Positions 47,955 to 56,978 are shown, counted from the stretch's first letter. The stretch is DNA of 64,000 bases from Marinicella litoralis (GCF_002591915.1 NZ_NIHB01000002.1:256133-320132), one strand, 5' to 3'. A program made the numbers and translations. Notes: generated by a model not told the origin, from the letters alone.

Positions 47955-49940
47955 TTACCAATGCACACCACGCATTAAACTGGCAAAAGCCATTTGTTCT
48001 GGCGAAACCTCACGAGGAGAGTTGCCAGATTCGCCCTTGGCTGCCGATGAATCTGGGAACATATTGAATGCAGTGTTCATCATGACTTCCATTGATTTTG
48101 GCGCCACAGCATGCATCACTTGCGCAAATATACCCAGTCTGGTGGCTACCCTTTGAGGTCTTCTGATGATGGCGTCTTTGATAAACAAGGCCGATTCCTC
48201 TGGAGAAATGGTGGGCACATTGTTATACATTTTGGTCGGAGCAATCATCGGTGTTCTGACCAAAGGCATGTTGATGGTGGTGAATGCCACATTCAAGTCA
48301 TTGTATTCAGCTGCCGCACAGCGTGCAAAGGCGTCCAATGCAGCTTTAGAAGCCACATAAGCTGAAAACCTTGGGGCATTGGTTAGCACACCAATGGATG
48401 AAATGTTAATCACATGTCCAGATTTGCGTTCGGCCATACCTGGTAAGAAACCCATAATTAACCGCAGTGAACCAAAGTAGTTCAAGTCCATGGTGCGCTC
48501 AAAATCATGAAAACGATCATAGGACAAAGCAATCGAACGACGGATTGAACGTCCTGCATTGTTAACCAAGATATCTACACCGCCCAAATCTTTCAGCACA
48601 TCTTTAACCAATTTTTTGGCTGACTTTTCATCAGACAAATCGGCAGTATAAGAACTGACTTTGACCCCTTTCTTTTTCAAATCTTTGGCTGTTTCATCTA
48701 ATTTTTCTTGGCCACGGGCCACAATAATCAAATGGGCACCCGCTTCGGCCAGCATTTCAGCCACAGCCAAACCAATGCCTGAAGTAGCACCTGTTACCAT
48801 CACGCGTTTGTCTTTAACCCGGCCGGACAGTGAACGATCTATAAACAAATCAGGATCCAAGTTACGTTCCCAGTAATCCCATAACCGCCATGCGTATTTT
48901 TTCAGTTTCGGCAGTTTAATACCCGAACCTTTCAATGCTTTTTGCGTTTCTCGGTCATCAAAGCGAGTTGGGTAATTGATGAACTTTAAAACCCCGGGAG
49001 GAATCCCTAAATCGTTGAATATTTGTGACCTGATGCGTTTAACTGGAGACAGCATCATCAAGCCTTGTTTAACGGCACCTGGAATGAAGTTAAAAATGCG
49101 TGCATCGACTCGCATATTCATTTGTGGTGCATTGGCTGCATCAGCAAATATATTCAAAACAGTACCAATTCGCCTTGGGTTTGAGTCTGTGATATGAAAA
49201 CAACCACCATCCAAGCCTGGCTTGTGCGAAATGTGATCCAACACATCCACCACATAATCCACTGGTACCATATTCAATCGACCGCCTTCGATACCCATCA
49301 TTGGCATCCATTTGGGGAAAGTATTGCGCAACTTTTGGATCAGTTTAAAGAAATAATAAGGGCCATCAATTTTGTCTATTTGACCTGTTTTTGAATGCCC
49401 CAGTATCATTGCAGGACGATAAATTCTGAATGGGATTTGGCAGGTGTGCCTGACCACTGCTTCAGATTCATGTTTGGTTTTAAAATACGGTTGATCAATG
49501 CCTTCCGCTTCTTCGAACATGTCTTCACGGAACACACCGGGATACAGGCCAGCTGCAGCAATCGATGAGACATGATGGAAGCACTTGGCTTTGATTGCTT
49601 CTGCCAAATGCACTGCATGTGAAGTACCATCGACATTGGCGGCCATTTGTTCTTCCAGACCAGCCGTCATGTCGTAAATAGCTGCCAAATGGTAAAAGTG
49701 TTTGATTTTACCCATCATCAGGTCTTTGTTCTTTTTACTGACACCCAAGCTGTTTTTGGTTAAATCTCCAGTAATCAAGTCAATGCGCTTCATCGGCGCA
49801 TCCATTTCTTCAAGCATATTTTTTAGTTTGGTTTTTGAACCGGACCTAACCAACAAATATATGTGCCCCGATCTTGCAAACAATTTTTCTAACAAGTGTC
49901 TCCCAACAAAGCCAGTGGCACCCGTAATAAAATATGACAT
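47955..49940 (-). CDS. Fatty acyl-CoA/acyl-ACP reductase (alcohol-forming), two-domain SDR
   Basis: 661 residues, the same length as the Marinobacter enzyme that reduces acyl-CoA to fatty alcohol. The N-terminal NAD(P)-binding domain (FITGATGFVGRHLLEKL, HHVSSIAAAGLYPGVFRED, YFKTKHESEAV) acts on the acyl thioester. The C-terminal SDR domain starts near 378 (RVMVTGATSGIGLAVAEML, NNAGRSIRRSIALSYDRFHD, YVASKAALDAFARC) and reduces the aldehyde. The resemblance extends across both domains. Products would be fatty alcohols for wax esters or other lipids; no wax ester synthase is in this window. Divergent from an acyl-CoA-binding protein gene. Confidence 0.9.
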   Translation of the reverse strand: MSYFITGATGFVGRHLLEKLFARSGHIYLLVRSGSKTKLKNMLEEMDAPMKRIDLITGDLTKNSLGVSKKNKDLMMGKIKHFYHLAAIYDMTAGLEEQMAANVDGTSHAVHLAEAIKAKCFHHVSSIAAAGLYPGVFREDMFEEAEGIDQPYFKTKHESEAVVRHTCQIPFRIYRPAMILGHSKTGQIDKIDGPYYFFKLIQKLRNTFPKWMPMMGIEGGRLNMVPVDYVVDVLDHISHKPGLDGGCFHITDSNPRRIGTVLNIFADAANAPQMNMRVDARIFNFIPGAVKQGLMMLSPVKRIRSQIFNDLGIPPGVLKFINYPTRFDDRETQKALKGSGIKLPKLKKYAWRLWDYWERNLDPDLFIDRSLSGRVKDKRVMVTGATSGIGLAVAEMLAEAGAHLIIVARGQEKLDETAKDLKKKGVKVSSYTADLSDEKSAKKLVKDVLKDLGGVDILVNNAGRSIRRSIALSYDRFHDFERTMDLNYFGSLRLIMGFLPGMAERKSGHVINISSIGVLTNAPRFSAYVASKAALDAFARCAAAEYNDLNVAFTTINMPLVRTPMIAPTKMYNNVPTISPEESALFIKDAIIRRPQRVATRLGIFAQVMHAVAPKSMEVMMNTAFNMFPDSSAAKGESGNSPREVSPEQMAFASLMRGVHW

Positions 49941-50022
49941 TAATTTTCTCCCGTTAATTTGATTGACCCATGATTTAAAATCGTGTCAAATGATGCTAAT
50001 ACAATTTTCTGATTATCTTACC

Positions 50023-50280
50023 ATGACTGAATTAAATGATGCATTTGAGAATGCGTTGAAAGACATAAAAAAATTAACCACCCGGCCTGATGATGCCACC
50101 ATGTTGAAACTGTATGCCCTGTACAAACAAGGCTCTGTAGGTGATGTAAAAGGTGACAAGCCTGGATTCTTTGATTTTGTTGGCGCAGCTAAATACGAAG
50201 CTTGGGAAAAAAACCAAGGCATGAGCACCGATGAAGCCAAACAACAATACATCGATTTGGTCAACAAGCTCGGAAGCTGA
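50023..50280 (+). CDS. Acyl-CoA-binding protein
   Basis: 85 residues from ATG 50023; an in-frame start at 49963 would reach into the divergent promoter region and adds non-family sequence. TELNDAFENALKDIKKL, LKLYALYKQGSVGDV, KPGFFDFVGAAKYEAWEKNQG and YIDLVNKL match the four-helix ACBP fold with its conserved Tyr and Lys ligands for the CoA part. ACBP carries long-chain acyl-CoA in the cytosol. Position next to acyl-CoA reductase suggests it delivers or buffers the substrate. The TetR gene starts at the next base after its stop. Confidence 0.92.
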   Translation: MTELNDAFENALKDIKKLTTRPDDATMLKLYALYKQGSVGDVKGDKPGFFDFVGAAKYEAWEKNQGMSTDEAKQQYIDLVNKLGS

Positions 50281-50907
50281 GTGAAAACCAAAGAACGAAT
50301 TTTGCACACGGCCTTGGAATTGTTCAACGAAGAAGGCGAACCCAATGTAACCACCAACCACATTGCAGATGAAATGGACATCAGTCCTGGTAACCTCTAT
50401 TACCACTTCAAAAGCAAAGACGACATCATATGGCAAATCTTTTTGCAATATGAAAAGAAAATCAAAGAGGTGTTGGCTTCTCCTGACTTGAACCATGCTT
50501 CAATGAAAGACATGTGGCTGTATTTAAATATGGTGTTTGATGTCATTGTTGAATACCGCTTTTTGTACAGAAACTTGATTCAGCTGATGAACCGCATAGA
50601 ATTTCTGAAAAGACATTTCAGACACATCCTGGCACTCAAGTCACAAAAAGCACTGCTTATCCTAGAACAGTTACGCAACGAAGGAACCTTATCAGCAGAC
50701 CAAAGAACCACCGCCAACCTCGCAGATCAAATCGCCCTCACCTCAACTTTTTGGTTGAATTATTCAGTGGCTATCTTTGATGACAGCTTTGATGAACAGA
50801 AAAAACTGTCGCACGGTATTTTTCATATCCTGCAAATGATTGCGCCATTCTTAGATGAAAAACAGCGCGCCTTCTTAGATGAATTGTCTAAACAATTTTT
50901 AGATTGA
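50281..50907 (+). CDS. TetR-family regulator, probably of the acyl-CoA reductase/ACBP genes
   Basis: 208 residues from a GTG at 50281, directly after the ACBP stop codon. Helix-turn-helix at residues about 22-45 (VTTNHIADEMDISPGNLYYHFKSK). The C-terminal ligand domain is large and helical (LYRNLIQLMNRIEFLKRHFRH), as in regulators responding to acyl-CoA or similar lipids. Coupling to ACBP and adjacency to the reductase suggest local control. The ligand is inferred. Confidence 0.87.
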   Translation: MKTKERILHTALELFNEEGEPNVTTNHIADEMDISPGNLYYHFKSKDDIIWQIFLQYEKKIKEVLASPDLNHASMKDMWLYLNMVFDVIVEYRFLYRNLIQLMNRIEFLKRHFRHILALKSQKALLILEQLRNEGTLSADQRTTANLADQIALTSTFWLNYSVAIFDDSFDEQKKLSHGIFHILQMIAPFLDEKQRAFLDELSKQFLD

Positions 50908-50908
50908 A

Positions 50909-51979
50909 TCAACTGGCAGATTGGGTGCCAGGAATTTTTTCAATCAAATCATCACCAAGCAACATACTGGGTGTTTGGTATCCAGAGGCATCGGCATAAT
51001 CATTCAACAAAGCTTGTGCCACCATCACCGAACCATCGGCAGTAATCTCGTAACCATTGGCCACTTCAATTCGATAATCTTTGACATCGCCTGCGGCATT
51101 TTTAACTTCACCCCACACGAATGTGGTTAATTGAGCTCGGGTGGCTTCATCAGGTCCTTTGACTTTCTTTTCAATGCGTTTTTTTAGCAACTTTTGTACC
51201 AAACCCAAACCTAAAATGGGTTTGAACCAATTCATCCGTTTAAGCTGTTTGACCATTGCTGGAGATCCTGGAATATAGACTTCAATATTGGGTATTTGGG
51301 TGTTGTGATACGCAGTTGAGACATCACCCCAAGGAATCGTCATGGCCAGTTTTTCACCACCACCAAAATCAATTTTACGGGTTTTGGCTGCCAGCGGTAC
51401 CGCAACGATTTTACCATCCACCCTGACTTTGCCGCCTTGTGGCAGGGCTTCAACAGATGTTTTGGCAGTACCTGGGCTGAAACCTGAGCGTGAATCAAAT
51501 CCCAAGGACAAATGTGTTGCATCAGGCATCAGCGCTTTCAGTTTGGCAGCCACACAATCAGTTGGAATCACATCGAAACCCACTCCTGGACACAATACCA
51601 CACCACGCACTTTAGCCGCTTCATTTAAACTGGCTGCCATTTCAAACACATCGATTTCACCGGTGATGTCAATGTAATGCGCTTGTTGTTTTAAACAAGC
51701 TTGCATCACCACTTCAGCCGTTTGCGAAAAGGGACCCGCACAATTCAACACCAAATGCATACCACTCAATAAGGCATCCGAATTATCCAGCATCTCGATA
51801 TTGAACACCCGATGATCCAGACCATATTGTTCTGCCAGTGCTTTGACTTTTTCATCACTGCGGCCTGCCACCACTGGCTTCATCCCCGCTTTGACTGCCC
51901 GCTCGACAATCAACTGGCCAGAATATCCTGTGGCTCCATATATCATCCAGTTTTTGCTGGTCACATTATTTGTGTTCAT
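50909..51979 (-). CDS. Saccharopine dehydrogenase-like NAD(P)-dependent enoyl/keto reductase
   Basis: 356 residues. An N-terminal Rossmann fold (WMIYGATGYSGQLIVERAV, VVAGRSDEKVKALAEQYG) and HLVLNCAGPFSQTAEVVMQACL with YIDITGEIDVFE are typical of the saccharopine-dehydrogenase NADP-binding family. This family includes the trans-acting enoyl reductases of lipid synthesis. The acyl-CoA context favours a lipid substrate over lysine metabolism. It overlaps the following SDR gene (51976-51979) by 4 bp, with the SDR upstream in transcription. Confidence 0.8.
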   Translation of the reverse strand: MNTNNVTSKNWMIYGATGYSGQLIVERAVKAGMKPVVAGRSDEKVKALAEQYGLDHRVFNIEMLDNSDALLSGMHLVLNCAGPFSQTAEVVMQACLKQQAHYIDITGEIDVFEMAASLNEAAKVRGVVLCPGVGFDVIPTDCVAAKLKALMPDATHLSLGFDSRSGFSPGTAKTSVEALPQGGKVRVDGKIVAVPLAAKTRKIDFGGGEKLAMTIPWGDVSTAYHNTQIPNIEVYIPGSPAMVKQLKRMNWFKPILGLGLVQKLLKKRIEKKVKGPDEATRAQLTTFVWGEVKNAAGDVKDYRIEVANGYEITADGSVMVAQALLNDYADASGYQTPSMLLGDDLIEKIPGTQSAS

Positions 51980-52791
51980 TGGAACATCCTCTTGATCATT
52001 TTGACTTTTTGTTTGAAAAAATAGTTAGGAAACCACCGAGATAGGCGGTATTGCCATTGAGTCGTGCTGTCACACAACACCATAAATTGTTTGTTGTCAA
52101 TTGAGGCTAATATCATGTTAGCCACATCATCGGCAGTGTATTTTGATTTCGTCATCCAACGATTGATTTGGTTTTTAATTTTATCATCCGTGTTTTGCAT
52201 TGATTCAACCAGGTTGGTTTTGAAAAAGGCCGGACAAATCACCGAAACATGAATGCCCGCTTCGGCCAATTCACAGCGCAAAGTTTCACTCAAAGCCAAT
52301 ACACCTGCTTTTACCACATTGTATGAAGCCACTCCTGGTGCCAATGCCACGGCGGCAAATGAGGCCACATTAACAATGGCCGGATCCGCGCTTTTTTTCA
52401 GTTGGGGGATAAAAGCTTGGCAGCCTCGCACCACGCCCATCAGGTTTATTTGCCATTGGCGGGCCCATTCTTCCTCTGTTGAATCACAAACAGTCCCTTG
52501 CGAACCTACACCGGCATTGTTAACCAGCACATCAACACGTCCAAAATGTGCCATCACTTGATCCTTTAACTGCAACAACCCACCTGCTTGACCGACATCA
52601 CAGTGAAAATAAGCAGCTTCTACTTGATGTTGTTTGATGGCTGCTACGGCTTGGTTACCCGCCTGTTCTTGTACGTCTGCCACTGCAATGTCATATCCTT
52701 GTTGCGCTGCTGCCAAAGCCAATGCTTTGCCTAAACCACTGGCCGCACCAGTAATGACCATCACTCTGTTATAATCTTTGCTTTTATTCAT
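51976..52791 (-). CDS. SDR-family oxidoreductase
   Basis: 271 residues. VMVITGAASGLGKALALAAA (cofactor loop), NNAGVGSQGTV, then SYNVVKAGVLAL with the catalytic YxxxK. The C-terminal segment after residue 200 is basic and amphipathic (WQYRLSRWFPNYFFKQKVKM), which may associate with membranes. Substrate unknown, probably a hydroxy- or ketoacyl lipid. First gene of the minus-strand pair, divergent from the ACAD gene. Confidence 0.85.
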   Translation of the reverse strand: MNKSKDYNRVMVITGAASGLGKALALAAAQQGYDIAVADVQEQAGNQAVAAIKQHQVEAAYFHCDVGQAGGLLQLKDQVMAHFGRVDVLVNNAGVGSQGTVCDSTEEEWARQWQINLMGVVRGCQAFIPQLKKSADPAIVNVASFAAVALAPGVASYNVVKAGVLALSETLRCELAEAGIHVSVICPAFFKTNLVESMQNTDDKIKNQINRWMTKSKYTADDVANMILASIDNKQFMVLCDSTTQWQYRLSRWFPNYFFKQKVKMIKRMFQ

Positions 52792-52805
52792 GGCTGCATC
52801 ATATC

Positions 52806-52841
52806 AAAAAAAGCGAACATTCACTCGCTTTTTGCTATAAT
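52806..52841 (+). promoter_or_regulatory. Extended -10 promoter of the ACAD operon with an operator-like inverted repeat
   Basis: The -10 is TGCTATAAT, an extended type (TATAAT 52836-52841). Just upstream, AAAAAAGCGA, 8-nt spacer, TCGCTTTTT forms an inverted repeat at 52807-52833 covering the -35 position. It resembles a TetR-type operator; the TetR gene at 54047 is in this operon. It could also act as a terminator hairpin, but no gene converges on it. Confidence 0.5.
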
Positions 52842-52868
52842 CGTCAAAAATACCCTGAGATCAATCAT

Positions 52869-54050
52869 ATGCCCAAACAAAGTTTCAGCCAAATGCTGAC
52901 TGACATTGACACCATCATAAAACAACAAGTGATTCCACTCGAACCGTTGTTTTTATCACAACAATGGGAACAACTGTATCAACAAATGGATCAAATTCGC
53001 TTGCAGGTCAAAGCGCAGGGGTTGTGGGCACCAAACTTGCCTGATTCAGTTGGCGGTATGTCTTTAAGCATCCGTCAATTGGGACAAATTTCAGAAGTCA
53101 CTGGGCAGTCACCCTTGGGACATTATTGTTTTGGTTGCCAAGCACCTGATGCCGGTAATGCCGAGTTATTACACATGTATGCCAATGAGTACATCAAGAC
53201 AAACTTCTTGCTGCCCTTGGCCCAAGGTGAAATCAGAAGTTGTTTTGCCATGACCGAACCACACACCGCTGGTTCTAACCCAACCTTATTGGACACAAGT
53301 GCAGAATTAATTGATGGTCAATGGGTCATCAATGGCAGAAAGTGGTTTACCACGGCAGCAGATGGCGCCAACTTTACCATCGTCATGGCCGTTACAGACC
53401 CAGATGCGCCCAAACACCTCAGGGCCAGCATGATCATCGTTCCACTGGATAACCCAGGCTATCAAAACCTCCGCAACATACCGGTGATGGGTCACTCTGG
53501 TTCTGGCTATTATTCACACAGTGAAATTGAATTTAAAAATTGTAAGGTACCAGCCAATCACCTGATTGGAGAACAAGGACAAGGATTCAAAATGGCGCAA
53601 CAAAGGTTGGGTCCTGGACGAATTCATCATTGTATGCGCTGGATTGGCATTGCCAATCGCTGTTTTGACTTGATGTGCCAACATGTTTTACAGCGACAAA
53701 TCACGCCCACAAGTACCTTGGCAGATCAACCCGTCATACAAACTAAAATTGCTGAATCATATGCAGCCATCAACGCCTCAAGGTGCTTGGTCATGGAAAC
53801 GGCAAAAATCATTGACGAACAGGGCTTTGATGCCGCCAAACACCACATATCGATGATTAAATTTGAAGCAGCCAACATGTTACAACTGGTGGTAAACCAT
53901 GCGTTGCAATCGATGGGCGCATTAGGAATGACCGACGACAGCATCATCGCCTTCTTCTATCGCGAAGAACGGGCCGCACGCATTTATGATGGCCCTGACG
54001 AAGTACACAAACTCTCTTTGGCCAAAAGCCTGCTTAAAAAATACCTATGA
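52869..54050 (+). CDS. Acyl-CoA dehydrogenase of the ACAD10/11 type
   Basis: 393 residues. CQAPDAGNAELLHMYANEY, SCFAMTEPHTAGSNP, RLGPGRIHHCMRWIG and RIYDGPDEVHKLSLAK closely follow the mammalian ACAD10/ACAD11 pattern rather than ordinary short- or medium-chain enzymes. An FAD-binding ACAD fold, three domains. In mammals the dehydrogenase domain is fused to an APH-kinase domain; here the kinase is a separate gene at 54736-55737. Together such pairs handle 4-hydroxyacyl-CoA by phosphorylation and dephosphorylative rearrangement. The substrate is inferred. It overlaps the next gene by ATGA. Confidence 0.87.
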   Translation: MPKQSFSQMLTDIDTIIKQQVIPLEPLFLSQQWEQLYQQMDQIRLQVKAQGLWAPNLPDSVGGMSLSIRQLGQISEVTGQSPLGHYCFGCQAPDAGNAELLHMYANEYIKTNFLLPLAQGEIRSCFAMTEPHTAGSNPTLLDTSAELIDGQWVINGRKWFTTAADGANFTIVMAVTDPDAPKHLRASMIIVPLDNPGYQNLRNIPVMGHSGSGYYSHSEIEFKNCKVPANHLIGEQGQGFKMAQQRLGPGRIHHCMRWIGIANRCFDLMCQHVLQRQITPTSTLADQPVIQTKIAESYAAINASRCLVMETAKIIDEQGFDAAKHHISMIKFEAANMLQLVVNHALQSMGALGMTDDSIIAFFYREERAARIYDGPDEVHKLSLAKSLLKKYL

Positions 54051-54736
54051 ACCTCAGCTACGAAACCTTTTTACAAGAATTTGAGGCCTTGATCGGTGAT
54101 GAATGGACGTGTATTTTTGACATGTACCATAAAAAATTGAATTTAAAAAACCGCAACATTGCGACCAAGAAGTTCAAAACCATCATTGAAAGCGTTTTTA
54201 AACTGTCCCACACCAAAGGGTTCCAAGCGATGACCTTGCGAGACCTCAGCCAAGAATCTGGTATCAGCATGGGTGGCTTGTATAAATATTTCTCCAACAA
54301 AAACCAAATTGCAGAAATGATTCATGCCGCTATGATACACATGGCAGAAACTTGTTTAAAAATAAAAGAATACAGGCACTTGGATCCTGTGTTTGAATTG
54401 AATGAACTGTTGGCCAGGCATATTTACATCAGTGAACGACTGAAAAAATGGTTTTATTTTGTTTTTATGGAATGTAAGAGCCTGGATCGAGAATTGCTTA
54501 ACACCATCATGGCATCTGAACAATTTATGGGGGAAGCGATTTTAGAACGAATCCTCGACGCCAATAAACAAAACCTCAGTCAATGTACCAATCCTGATTT
54601 TGTTTCTGCCATGCTCAAAGCCATGCTACAAGATTGGTATTTAAAAACATGGAAGTACCAACAAAAAAACATCAATGCCGATCAATATGTTGCCAACTTA
54701 TTGCTCTCGGTTTATCAACTTATCCAGGTGAAATAA
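54047..54736 (+). CDS. TetR-family regulator with N-terminal extension
   Basis: 229 residues. The HTH lies unusually late, at residues about 63-86 (MTLRDLSQESGISMGGLYKYF), after a 40-residue N-terminal extension (SYETFLQEFEALIGDEWTCI). The ligand domain ends near the C-terminus. Located inside the ACAD–APH operon with 4-bp overlap on one side and TAATG on the other, it likely controls this operon, possibly through the inverted repeat at 52807-52833. Confidence 0.83.
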   Translation: MNLSYETFLQEFEALIGDEWTCIFDMYHKKLNLKNRNIATKKFKTIIESVFKLSHTKGFQAMTLRDLSQESGISMGGLYKYFSNKNQIAEMIHAAMIHMAETCLKIKEYRHLDPVFELNELLARHIYISERLKKWFYFVFMECKSLDRELLNTIMASEQFMGEAILERILDANKQNLSQCTNPDFVSAMLKAMLQDWYLKTWKYQQKNINADQYVANLLLSVYQLIQVK

Positions 54737-55737
54737 TGAATTCACAACAACAGCATAACATCGCCCAATATTTAAAAAAACATTTGAAGACCCATGGCGA
54801 ACTTCACTTCAAAGCATTTAAAGGCGGTGCCTCAAACCTAACCTACTCGGTCAAAGATGACGCCAATGAGTGGATCATGCGAACCTCACCACCAGGCACC
54901 AAAGCCAAAGGTGCACATGACATGCAACGTGAATTCGATTTATTACAACAATTGAATCCAGTGTTCCCCTTATGCCCTGAAGTTGTTTTGTTGTGCCAAG
55001 ATTCGACGGTCTTTGATCGTGATTTTTATTTAATGCAACCCATCAATGGCATCATCATTCGACAAAAGTTACCGGCGATTTACCAAAATTCAGATTTAAG
55101 CGCACTGTGTAAAGAGTTGATCAAAGTACAGCATCAATTACACCAAGCACCCACCGACCAGTTGCAGCGGTTCAATAAGGGGCCTGGCTATATCGATCGC
55201 CAAATTTCAGGTTGGATACACCGTTACTCTCGAGTGATACCGGCACAAGACATGGCCGAACCGGTGATCAAATGGTTGGTAAACAATCAACCCGAAGACC
55301 ACCGTCAATACACCCTGATTCACAACGATTATAAATTTGACAATGTGGTATTCGATCAGCAAAACACCAGCCAAATCATTGGTGTATTGGACTGGGAAAT
55401 GACCACCATTGGTGATCCTTTGATGGACCTTGGTTGTTCATTGGCTTACTGGTTCGAGGCCACAGATCATGAACTGTTGAAACAAATCAGTATGATGCCG
55501 ACCTATTTAGATGGCATGCTGACTCGCGATGAAATGGTCCATCAATATTGTTTGGCCAGTGGCCAATCCATTGACAATTACCATTATTATTATATTTATG
55601 GCTTATTCAGGCTGGCAGTGATACTCCAACAAATTTACTACCGCTATGAAAAAGGCCAAACCGACAATCCTGCCTTTAAACCGCTGGGAATGATCCGTGA
55701 CTTGGTCCTTAAACAAGCGCTGACACACCTTACCTGA
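54736..55737 (+). CDS. APH-family kinase related to the ACAD10/11 phosphotransferase domain
   Basis: 333 residues from ATG 54736, which overlaps the TetR stop (TAATG); an upstream in-frame start at 54634 lies within the TetR gene. KAFKGGASNLTYSV and WIMRTSPPG (nucleotide loop), then the catalytic YTLIHNDYKFDNVVFD and the Mg-binding VLDWEMTTIGDPLMDLG match the aminoglycoside-phosphotransferase fold as it occurs in ACAD10/11 and LvaA-like kinases. It likely phosphorylates a hydroxyacyl-CoA, not an antibiotic. The ACAD gene is two genes upstream in the same operon. Confidence 0.85.
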   Translation: MNSQQQHNIAQYLKKHLKTHGELHFKAFKGGASNLTYSVKDDANEWIMRTSPPGTKAKGAHDMQREFDLLQQLNPVFPLCPEVVLLCQDSTVFDRDFYLMQPINGIIIRQKLPAIYQNSDLSALCKELIKVQHQLHQAPTDQLQRFNKGPGYIDRQISGWIHRYSRVIPAQDMAEPVIKWLVNNQPEDHRQYTLIHNDYKFDNVVFDQQNTSQIIGVLDWEMTTIGDPLMDLGCSLAYWFEATDHELLKQISMMPTYLDGMLTRDEMVHQYCLASGQSIDNYHYYYIYGLFRLAVILQQIYYRYEKGQTDNPAFKPLGMIRDLVLKQALTHLT

Positions 55738-55766
55738 ACTTCATTTAAAATTTTAAAGAGAATAAC

Positions 55767-56519
55767 ATGACCCAATTCGAAAACAAAGTTGTCCTGATCA
55801 CTGGTGCCAGTCGTGGCATTGGTGAAGCCATTGCCCATCAATTCGCTGCACAAGGTGCCCAAGTGATTGTCAGTTCACGTTCACAAGAAGGCATTGATGC
55901 TGTGGCCAACGCCATCAAGCAAAATGGCGGTAAAGCCGGAGCCATCACCTGCCACAATGGAGACAAAGCCTCGCGTGATGGCTTGATAAAACAAACCATC
56001 GAGCAATACGGACAATTGGATGTGATGATCAACAATGCAGCAGCCAACCCGTATTTTGGCAATGTATTGGATATGGGTTTTGAAGCCATTAAAAAAACCA
56101 TTGAGGTCAACATCGAAGGTTATTTCCACATGAGTCAATTGGCTGGGCAACAGATGCGTAAGCAAGGCGCTGGAGTCATCATCAATACCTCGTCAGTGAA
56201 TGGACGGGTTGCTGGTTTCAATCAATCGCTCTACTCTGCTTCTAAAGCCGCCATCATTTCAATGACTGAAAGTTTTGCCAAAGAATGTGCTCAATTTGGT
56301 ATCCGCGTCAATGCCGTGTTACCAGGATTAACTGACACCAAATTTGCCTCTGCACTGACCCAAAATGAAGCCATGTTAAAAATGATCTTGCCACAAATCC
56401 CCTTGGGACGAATCGCCCAGCCCGAAGAGATTGCACCGGCCTATTTATTCCTGGCTTCAGATGCCGCCAAATACATCACAGGTGTCAGCCTGCCCATAGA
56501 TGGTGGCTTGTTGGCTTAA
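55767..56519 (+). CDS. SDR-family oxidoreductase (3-ketoacyl reductase-like)
   Basis: 250 residues, classical SDR. VVLITGASRGIGEAIAHQF, NNAAANPYFGNVLDMG, NTSSVNGRVAGFNQSLYSASKAAI (Ser and YxxxK) and PIDGGLLA at the end. These are as in 3-oxoacyl-ACP/hydroxyacyl dehydrogenases. It follows the APH gene by 29 bp with AAAGAGAATAAC as Shine-Dalgarno region. Probably an oxidoreductive step on the same acyl-CoA pathway. Confidence 0.88.
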   Translation: MTQFENKVVLITGASRGIGEAIAHQFAAQGAQVIVSSRSQEGIDAVANAIKQNGGKAGAITCHNGDKASRDGLIKQTIEQYGQLDVMINNAAANPYFGNVLDMGFEAIKKTIEVNIEGYFHMSQLAGQQMRKQGAGVIINTSSVNGRVAGFNQSLYSASKAAIISMTESFAKECAQFGIRVNAVLPGLTDTKFASALTQNEAMLKMILPQIPLGRIAQPEEIAPAYLFLASDAAKYITGVSLPIDGGLLA

Positions 56520-56576
56520 GCATCGAGATTGAATATAAAATAGTTTTCAGTAAACCATTTGATAACCGAGAATGCA

Positions 56577-56978
56577 ATGACATCACAACCGATTCAACAA
56601 ACCATTAAAAACTGGCATCAACTGATCAAAGCAGCTGATCCTGAGAAACTCAATGAATTGTTGGCTGATGAGGTGGTTTTTCATTCACCAGTGATGCACA
56701 CACCCCAAGCTGGCAAACCTTTGGTCAAAATGTACCTCACCGCGGCTTTTCATGTGTTGTTGCCCAATCAATTCCAATACCTGCGCCAGGTATTGGACGA
56801 TAACCAAGCTGTGCTTGAATTTCAGGCGGAAATTGATGGACTGATTATCAATGGTGTAGACATGATTGCGTGTAACGATGCGGGTCAAATCACAGATTTC
56901 AAAGTCATGCTCAGGCCCCTCAAAGCACTGAATCTGGTACAACAAAAAATGTTTGAATTGCTACAAAAACAAGGATAA
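56577..56978 (+). CDS. NTF2-like (SnoaL-type) small protein
   Basis: About 133 residues from ATG 56577; a TTG at 56559 would add six residues. IKNWHQLIKAADPEKLNELLADEVVFHSPV and the later strand pattern (DNQAVLEFQAEIDGLIINGVDMIACND) fit the cone-shaped NTF2/SnoaL fold, which serves as isomerase, hydratase or cyclase in many pathways. It is the last gene of the ACAD–APH–SDR operon. The catalytic role is not evident. Confidence 0.72.
   Translation: MTSQPIQQTIKNWHQLIKAADPEKLNELLADEVVFHSPVMHTPQAGKPLVKMYLTAAFHVLLPNQFQYLRQVLDDNQAVLEFQAEIDGLIINGVDMIACNDAGQITDFKVMLRPLKALNLVQQKMFELLQKQG

Noticed and set aside
49941..50022. TetR operator in the reductase/ACBP divergent region
   Set aside because: TTGAC and GTCAA half sites exist, but the 27-bp stretch between them is not symmetrical enough to call an operator.
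54634..54735. Longer N-terminus for the APH kinase
   Set aside because: It lies in another frame of the TetR gene and adds non-family sequence; ATG 54736 overlaps the TetR stop in the usual TAATG manner.
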